Origin: Deltaproteobacteria bacterium
GTDB taxonomy: Bacteria; Desulfobacterota; Anaeroferrophillalia; Anaeroferrophillales; Tharpellaceae
Assembly: GCA_030640695.1 (NCBI GenBank)
Contig: DAOWIX010000086.1
Location: 1-5,524 of the forward strand
Direction of reading: 5' to 3'
DNA: 5,524 bases
The notes under the pieces are model-generated. The model saw only the letters and a list, made by a program, of their open reading frames with translations. It made no database searches and had not been told where the DNA came from. A program made the position numbers and the translations under genes. Positions 1-5,524 of the stretch are shown piece after piece (the first letter of the stretch is position 1; every line of letters begins with the position of its first letter).

Positions 1-1000
1 AAAGCGCGCCCAGTTCGTTGCCGATACTCCCAGCGATGGCGATGCAGGGGATGTTTCTCTCTTTGGCCAGGGCTGAGACTCCGGCCGGGGCTTTGCCGAA
101 GGCGGTCTGTTGGTCGATCTGGCCCTCTCCGGTTAGAAGCAGGTCGGCACCTTGGAGTTTGTTTTTAAAATCGACGAGCTCAAGCACTACATCAATGCCT
201 TTTTCCAGACGGGCATTTAAAAAAGCGAAGAGCCCGGCGCCTAGGCCACCGGCGGCTCCAGCTCCAGGGAGTTCCAGAACCGCATGGCCGAGATCGTGCT
301 CGATGATGGCCGCCAGATTCTGCAACCCCAAGTCAAGCTCTTCGACCTGAGTTGGGGTTGCCCCTTTTTGCGGTCCATAGGTGCGGGCTGCACCCTGGTC
401 ACCGCAGAGAGGGTTGTTGACATCGCAGACGGCAATAAAGCTACTCTTTCTGACCCTCGGGTCGAGGTCGCTGCTATCTATAGAACGGATTTTAGCAAGC
501 GCATTCCCGGTTGGCGTAAGCGCTTTTCCATATGTATCAAGAAAACGTATCCCGAGAGCGTGGGCCATGCCGATGCCGCCATCGTTGGTGGCGCTGCCGC
601 CGATTCCGACATAGATCTTCTGGGCTCCTAAATCAAGAGCTGCACTGATTAACTGGCCGGTGCCAAGGGTTGTGGTGTGGGTCGGGTCGCGCTCTTTTTC
701 ATCAAGCAGCACCAATCCGCTGGCCAGGGCCATCTCGATGATCGCAGTTTTTTGCTCAGGATTATACCAGAAGTCGGCGCTAATTTTTTGTTGCAGAGGG
801 TTTGATACCGTAACCCGGCACAACTTTCCAGCACTCATTTCGGCGGCCACGGCGAGCAGGCCATCACCGCCATCGGCTACCGGAACTTCGACAATCTCAG
901 CCTCAGGCAGCACTCGGCGAATACCTCGGCTGATAGCTTTGGCCGCATCTTTGGCCGTCAGTGAACCTTTGAAAGCGTTGGGGGCGACAATAATTTTCAT
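1..1000 (-). CDS. Glycerate kinase, GlxK/GarK family (C-terminus cut by window edge)
   Basis: Phosphorylates D-glycerate with ATP, usually to 2-phosphoglycerate in this family, feeding glycerate into lower glycolysis in the cytoplasm. I translated the strand by hand: 333 codons are open with no stop down to the left edge. The family is usually about 380 residues, so roughly the last 45 are missing. It opens MKIIVAPNAFKGSLTA, the standard start of the family. Further motifs are VADGGDG (41-47), GSATNDGG (135-142), CDVNNPL (192-198), GPQKGA (209-214), the glycine-rich LPGAGAAGGLG (244-254) and TGEGQID (290-296), followed by the GK-x-P-x-GV segment (302-308). All match Pfam Gly_kinase (PF02595). 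The ATG lies two bases after the phosphoglucomutase stop, with a GGTGA ribosome site inside the end of that gene, so the two are probably translationally coupled. The family is clear; whether the product is 2- or 3-phosphoglycerate cannot be read from the sequence. Confidence 0.95.
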   Translation of the reverse strand, partial: MKIIVAPNAFKGSLTAKDAAKAISRGIRRVLPEAEIVEVPVADGGDGLLAVAAEMSAGKLCRVTVSNPLQQKISADFWYNPEQKTAIIEMALASGLVLLDEKERDPTHTTTLGTGQLISAALDLGAQKIYVGIGGSATNDGGIGMAHALGIRFLDTYGKALTPTGNALAKIRSIDSSDLDPRVRKSSFIAVCDVNNPLCGDQGAARTYGPQKGATPTQVEELDLGLQNLAAIIEHDLGHAVLELPGAGAAGGLGAGLFAFLNARLEKGIDVVLELVDFKNKLQGADLLLTGEGQIDQQTAFGKAPAGVSALAKERNIPCIAIAGSIGNELGAL

Positions 1001-1002
1001 TT

Positions 1003-2640
<1,638 letters not shown>

Positions 2641-2645
2641 TCAAA

Positions 2646-2649
2646 CCCT
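2646..2649 (-). promoter_or_regulatory. Ribosome binding site of pgm
   Basis: On the minus strand AGGG lies eight bases before the ATG at 2637, which supports that start and separate ribosome entry for pgm after the 60-base gap from the ACP gene. Confidence 0.5.
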
Positions 2650-2697
2650 AATAATTCGTCATTGCCGGAGAAAAAGCAAATTTGTCGTGGTTAGATT

Positions 2698-2976
2698 TTA
2701 CTGCCCACTGACACCAGCCCGTCTGGTCTCAATAAAGTCGGACAGGGCACTGATCGAAGCCAGGGCTTCGCGGCCCTCTTCCATATCTTTGATTTCGACG
2801 GCGAAATGTTTCTGGATGAGAACCACCAGTTCAACCGCATCAAGTGAGTCGAGGCCTAAACCCTCATCGCCAAAGAGGGGATCGCCATCTTTGATCTCTG
2901 AAGCATCAATATCCTCTAGGTTTAACTCTTCAATTATTAGTTTTTTCAACTGCTCTTGCAGGCTGGTTTCAAGCAT
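2698..2976 (-). CDS. Acyl carrier protein, specialised (aryl-polyene-like)
   Basis: A 92-residue carrier protein that would hold a growing or finished acyl chain on a phosphopantetheine arm and present it to partner enzymes in the cytoplasm. The attachment serine is Ser44 in GLDSLDAVEL (41-50). Helix I is LKKLIIEELNLEDID (10-24), followed by the loop PLFGDEGLGLDS (33-44). This loop resembles ACPs of aryl polyene and related polyketide-like clusters more than the housekeeping AcpP, which has GADSLDTVEL. The C-terminal part (SISALSDFIETR, 74-85) is the last helix. I chose the ATG at 2976 because AGAGGA sits seven bases upstream; an in-frame TTG at 3015 would add 13 residues but has no comparable ribosome site. 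It lies 83 bases after the acyltransferase and 60 bases before pgm. The acyltransferase is the natural visible client. Being an ACP is certain; which pathway it serves is inference. Confidence 0.93.
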   Translation of the reverse strand: MLETSLQEQLKKLIIEELNLEDIDASEIKDGDPLFGDEGLGLDSLDAVELVVLIQKHFAVEIKDMEEGREALASISALSDFIETRRAGVSGQ

Positions 2977-2983
2977 GTTAAAT

Positions 2984-2989
2984 TCCTCT
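2984..2989 (-). promoter_or_regulatory. Ribosome binding site deciding the ACP start
   Basis: AGAGGA on the minus strand, seven bases before the ATG at 2976. It is the strongest Shine-Dalgarno match noted in the window and favours this ATG over the upstream in-frame TTG at 3015. Confidence 0.7.
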
Positions 2990-3006
2990 TTTTCGGCTAC
3001 CTTGTA

Positions 3007-3033
3007 CTTGAACAAAAAGTCTAATTTTTCAAG
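3007..3033 (-). repeat. Imperfect inverted repeat in the acyltransferase-ACP gap
   Basis: CTTGAA and TTCAAG form perfect six-base arms around a 15-base centre; after one mismatch two more A-T pairs could extend the stem. It sits about 30 bases upstream of the ACP start. It could be a weak RNA hairpin or a protein-binding dyad. The stem is AT-rich with no U-tract immediately after it, so I do not call it a terminator. It may be chance in an AT-rich spacer. Confidence 0.25.
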
Positions 3034-3059
3034 ACAGCTTTATGTCATGGTTTTGGTTG

Positions 3060-3965
3060 TTATTCCCACATATCATAGAAATTAAAAAACTGGTACGGTT
3101 CTTTAGTGCAGAGATTTTCTAAAGCTTTCACATAACGGGTCAGGTAGGGGGTCAAACGCTCAATCGGCCGTGAGTCCTGCTTTGGAATCTTGATGACCTC
3201 GGCGAGCTCGATACGGTAGCGATCAGGGCCGGTTTTAATGGGAAAAAGGACGGCCAGCGGCGCGCCGGTAACTGCTGCAAGTTTCCAGGCGGCGGCCGGA
3301 AAATGTACCGGAGCGCTCAAAAAATCGACGGCCAGACTGTTCTCTTCGGAGCCTTGGCGGCGGTCACCCATAATCGAGACGATTTCGCCTCGGTTAAGAG
3401 CTGCAACCATCTCGAGAGTGCCGCCCAGAAAACCGGTCGGGTCGATAATCCGGTAGGGATTTTCCTGATCTGAATGCTCAAAGTAGTGGCGGTCAATATC
3501 ACCTTCATCCTGTTGCATCAGCATATGGACCGGGCCTTTCAGTTTGCTCAGATAGACCATCGCCGCTTGCCAGCAGCCGACGTGAGTGGTTAGGATAATC
3601 AGACCTTCACTGGCGTTGGCCAAATCAGCCAAGCGTTGGCCTTCGGGAAATTCGGTATGCAGAATTTCAGGCCCGCAAATTCCGACCAGGGCCCGGTCCA
3701 CCAGTGAGCGGCTTAAACCCATGATCATGCGAAAGCTGTCTTTTAAGGCGGCAAATCCCTGTCGACCGGGAAACCTGCGATCAAGATAATAGCGGCTTTT
3801 GCGGCGCTCTTCGGGCTTAAACAAAAGGTAGTAGAGAACCACTGGGTAGAGGAAAGGGTAGGCTATATGGCGTCCGCCAAGCCGGATTAAAAAATAGAAA
3901 AAGCGATGCTGCCAGGGGGCGCCGACACTGCGACTGCTCCACTTTTTATCATTTTTAGAGGTCAA
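3060..3965 (-). CDS. LpxL/HtrB-like lysophospholipid acyltransferase
   Basis: A 301-residue membrane-associated acyltransferase of the LpxL/LpxM (Lip_A_acyltrans) superfamily, which moves an acyl chain from an ACP to a lipid acceptor at the inner membrane. A hydrophobic segment at 34-49 (IAYPFLYPVVLYYLLF) is the likely anchor. The catalytic block is LTTHVGCWQAAM (125-136). His128 is in place, but the usual acidic residue five positions later is Gln133. Later blocks typical of the family are GEIVSIMGDRR (193-203), FPAAAWKLA followed by TGAPLAVLFP (222-242), and the C-terminal YQFFNFYDMW (291-300) in place of the Q-W-x-W-x-H-R box of LpxL. The start is taken as TTG at 3965: an in-frame stop lies just upstream, no ATG is in frame before the conserved-looking W-S-S-R-S region (9-13), and AAAGG lies eight bases before it. 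It overlaps the glycosyltransferase by 11 bases. The neighbouring ACP gene suggests a specialised acyl donor rather than lipid A assembly. The exact substrate is unknown. Confidence 0.88.
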   Translation of the reverse strand: MTSKNDKKWSSRSVGAPWQHRFFYFLIRLGGRHIAYPFLYPVVLYYLLFKPEERRKSRYYLDRRFPGRQGFAALKDSFRMIMGLSRSLVDRALVGICGPEILHTEFPEGQRLADLANASEGLIILTTHVGCWQAAMVYLSKLKGPVHMLMQQDEGDIDRHYFEHSDQENPYRIIDPTGFLGGTLEMVAALNRGEIVSIMGDRRQGSEENSLAVDFLSAPVHFPAAAWKLAAVTGAPLAVLFPIKTGPDRYRIELAEVIKIPKQDSRPIERLTPYLTRYVKALENLCTKEPYQFFNFYDMWE

Positions 3966-5214
3966 TCTTCAGGCCTTTATCTTGGTTGATGGTTTGTTGG
4001 TTGCGGATATTTTTCGCCGCCAGATAGGTGATAAAGCCGATTCCTGCTGCCAGCAGCGGCCCTACTATCAGCGATCCCAAACCCCATTCCCAGAATCGTT
4101 CCAGGGCTTGATAACCCAGAGTTTTAAACGAGATTTCAGTCAGAAAAGTGCCATGGCGCATAAAATAGCCGGCTTCAATACACAAGGCTGGAACAAAGGG
4201 CGGCGTGCAAATGTTGCCGGCTGTTAGAGCGACAATCTTGTTGAGGCGAAAGTAGCCGGTAATCATCAGAATAATCAAGGCTCTCATGCCAAGTAAGGGT
4301 AGGGCCCCGACAAAAACTCCGAGTGCCACAGCGACCGCCAGCCGTCCTGGTGTGGTGTTCTCCTTGAGTAGGAGGCGCAAACTGCGTAAGGGATGAAATA
4401 TCGTGACTGGTTCTGCCGGAGGCTGGCCCTCACCATCAAGCTGATTGTGGGGCCAGGGTAACATCGAACGGATAGTCAGTCGGGTATTTAAGAAACTTAA
4501 TCGCAGGTTATCCCAGAGGCGGTGAAAATGGGAGATGTGTTCCTGTTTAGTCGGATAATGAACCTTGATGTCGATCTCTTGTACCCTGATACCGGACCAG
4601 GCAGCCCGAACCAGAATTTCATTTTCAAAGGCGTAACGTTTTTCCCGCCATTTGAAAGCCTTAAGCACACTCAAAGGATAAGCCCGAAAACCACTCTGGC
4701 TGTCACCGATCTTGCGCCCGGTCTGAACCCGAAACCAAAAATTCGAGAAACTCCGGCCGAAACGGGAACTGCCGGGCACATAGGTCTCATCAAATTTGCG
4801 GCAGCCTACGGTTATGGCTTCGGGGTCTTTGGCGATTGCCGCAAAAAAAGCGGGAAGATCTTCGCCATAGTGCTGGCCGTCGGCATCAATCGTGATAATG
4901 TGGCCAGATCCCAAGGCCCTTGCTTTCTCGGCCCCGCTCAATATGGCCACCCCTTTGCCCATATTGTGAGGATGTCGGATAATATGAACTAAATTGTCGA
5001 GATTTTTACACTCTTTAATGGCACCATCGCTGCTGCCGTCATCAACGACAATAATAAAATCTGAAAAACGTTGAACGTCGGCGACCACTTTCCCTAAAGT
5101 CGCAGCATGGTTGTAAAGGGGAATGACAACTGCAATAAGCGAAAGTTCAGCTCCTTTTTCAGAGATTTTCTTGCCGGTCTTCTTGTTTTGGGAATCATTT
5201 GTAGCGGGTATCAT
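3955..5214 (-). CDS. Family 2 glycosyltransferase fused to DUF2062 membrane domain
   Basis: A 419-residue protein. Residues 27 to about 245 form a GT-A fold family 2 domain that would transfer a sugar from a nucleotide- or polyprenyl-linked donor on the cytoplasmic face of the inner membrane. Visible motifs are VVIPLYNH (29-36), VVDDGSSDG (56-64), NMGKG (84-88), the metal-binding DADGQH (110-115, Asp110 and Asp112), DSQSGFRAYP (171-180) and FENEILVRAAWSG (196-208), similar to DPM1/GtrB-like enzymes. Residues about 275-402 match DUF2062: a membrane helix with GVFVGALPLLGMRALI (299-314), then RLNKIVAL and NICTPPFVPA (323-343), and a last hydrophobic helix at 380-400. The ATG at 5214 is the only ATG in the open frame; its GGAG is 14 bases upstream, longer than ideal. 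It overlaps the acyltransferase by 11 bases, pointing to coupled expression and a shared product. Sugar donor and acceptor cannot be told from sequence. Confidence 0.92.
   Translation of the reverse strand: MIPATNDSQNKKTGKKISEKGAELSLIAVVIPLYNHAATLGKVVADVQRFSDFIIVVDDGSSDGAIKECKNLDNLVHIIRHPHNMGKGVAILSGAEKARALGSGHIITIDADGQHYGEDLPAFFAAIAKDPEAITVGCRKFDETYVPGSSRFGRSFSNFWFRVQTGRKIGDSQSGFRAYPLSVLKAFKWREKRYAFENEILVRAAWSGIRVQEIDIKVHYPTKQEHISHFHRLWDNLRLSFLNTRLTIRSMLPWPHNQLDGEGQPPAEPVTIFHPLRSLRLLLKENTTPGRLAVAVALGVFVGALPLLGMRALIILMITGYFRLNKIVALTAGNICTPPFVPALCIEAGYFMRHGTFLTEISFKTLGYQALERFWEWGLGSLIVGPLLAAGIGFITYLAAKNIRNQQTINQDKGLKIDL
3974..3978 (-). promoter_or_regulatory. Ribosome binding site for the TTG start of the acyltransferase
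   Basis: AAAGG within the end of the glycosyltransferase gene, eight bases before the TTG at 3965. It supports the non-ATG start and internal ribosome entry at the 11-base overlap. Confidence 0.5.
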
Positions 5215-5234
5215 GGGTTTAGTCGTTACTCCGG

Positions 5235-5291
5235 TTAATCAGGTTGAAGATCATTTTGCTTGTCTGAAGTGGCAACATGTATTTTTTGCAT
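5235..5291 (-). other. Possible 18-residue leader ORF upstream of the glycosyltransferase
   Basis: ATG at 5291 reads MQKIHVATSDKQNDLQPD and stops at TAA just before the GGAG that serves the glycosyltransferase. A purine-rich stretch (GAGAAGAG) precedes it. It fills most of the 93-base gap after the radical SAM stop. It might couple translation between the flanking genes, but a frame this short arises easily by chance and I recognise no homolog. No regulatory amino-acid run or attenuator hairpin is visible. Confidence 0.15.
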
Positions 5292-5308
5292 ATTGCTCTT
5301 CTCTAAGG

Positions 5309-5524
5309 CTATTTCAGCATGCGTTTTTCACTGTGTCGGGCAAAACTTAGGAAAGAGCTGATGTTGGCAGCGAAACGGAGCCAGCTGTCGGGTGAATGCT
5401 TGAGCATGGCGACATAGTTGAGAAGGATTCTGGGGCGTTTGAAGTGGGTCTGGTAAAATTCAAGAAAGAGTTTTTCGAGCTCCTCTTTGCTCATGCCTTC
5501 GGGGATAAACTGAAAACTCATGCA
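5309..5524 (-). CDS. C-terminal end of a probable B12-binding radical SAM protein (partial)
   Basis: Only the last 71 residues are visible; the frame is open through the right edge, with a Cys codon before the Met at 5521, so that Met is internal and not a reliable start. The tail contains FIPEGMSKEELEKLFLEFY followed by FKRPRILLNYV and a helical end rich in basic and hydrophobic residues. The pattern P-x-G-M-S-x-E-E-L, then F-Y, then R-P-R-x-x-x-x-Y is what I associate with the C-terminus of BchE/P-methylase-like radical SAM enzymes with an N-terminal cobalamin-binding domain. These carry out methylations or oxidative cyclisations in cofactor, lipid and natural-product pathways. The CxxxCxxC cluster motif and the B12 domain would lie outside the window and cannot be checked. 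It is 93 bases upstream of the glycosyltransferase on the same strand with no terminator between, so probably in the same operon. Confidence 0.6.
   Translation of the reverse strand, partial: CMSFQFIPEGMSKEELEKLFLEFYQTHFKRPRILLNYVAMLKHSPDSWLRFAANISSFLSFARHSEKRMLK

Noticed and set aside
284..631. Plus-strand open frame of 115 codons
   Set aside because: It lies wholly antisense to the glycerate kinase, whose motifs are unmistakable on the minus strand; its own product shows no recognisable domain.
2644..2679. Possible sigma-70 promoter for pgm in the ACP-pgm gap (TTGCTT, 17 bases, AATTAT on the minus strand)
   Set aside because: Only about 3 of 6 and 4 of 6 consensus matches, and transcription would begin at or inside the pgm ribosome site, leaving almost no leader.
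2698..3015. Longer 105-residue ACP starting at TTG 3015
   Set aside because: The extra 13 residues precede the normal ACP helix I, and AGAGGA is placed correctly for the ATG at 2976.
3007..3033. Rho-independent terminator between the acyltransferase and ACP genes
   Set aside because: The stem is short, AT-rich and interrupted, and no run of T follows it on the minus strand.
4522..4992. Plus-strand open frame of 156 codons
   Set aside because: It is antisense to the conserved core of the GT2 domain and shows no recognisable motif of its own.
5309..5521. Stand-alone 70-residue protein starting at ATG 5521
   Set aside because: The frame stays open to the window edge, and the sequence looks like the tail of a larger enzyme, so it is treated as a partial gene.

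Overview
The window is a compact, fully minus-strand gene block from a Gram-negative bacterium. Reading in the direction of transcription (high to low coordinates), it holds: the C-terminal end of a probable B12-binding radical SAM enzyme (cut by the right edge); a family 2 glycosyltransferase fused to a DUF2062 membrane domain; an LpxL/HtrB-like lysophospholipid acyltransferase; a small dedicated acyl carrier protein; an alpha-phosphoglucomutase; and a glycerate kinase cut by the left edge. The long open frames on the plus strand are shadows of these genes. I found no tRNA, rRNA, CRISPR array, mobile element or strong terminator. No stretch of 300 bases lacks a gene; the gaps are 93, 83, 60 and 2 bases, and one pair of genes overlaps by 11 bases.

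Organism: moderate GC content, an LpxL-type acyltransferase and a B12 radical SAM protein next to a GT2-DUF2062/acyltransferase/ACP set suggest a Gram-negative anaerobe, perhaps in the Desulfobacterota (Desulfuromonas/Geobacter-like). This is inferred from gene content only and is low confidence.

Region 1 (about 2698-5524) looks like the edge of an aryl-polyene-type or related specialised-lipid cluster. The ACP has the GLDSLDAVEL phosphopantetheine site and the PLFG-x3-LGLDS loop I associate with ACPs of such clusters. The GT and LpxL-like acyltransferase are the partners expected to build a glyco-acyl membrane anchor. The diagnostic ketosynthases, dehydratases, acyl-AMP ligase and exporter would lie off the right edge, so the assignment is a hypothesis. 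The acyltransferase has His-x4-Gln where the family normally has His-x4-Asp/Glu.

Region 2 (about 1-2637) is central carbon metabolism: pgm (glucose-1-P/glucose-6-P interconversion) and a type II glycerate kinase (glycerate to phosphoglycerate). They are separated by two bases and almost certainly cotranslated. Pgm could supply glucose-1-P for nucleotide sugars used by the glycosyltransferase upstream, but it serves many other pathways, so this link is only suggestive.
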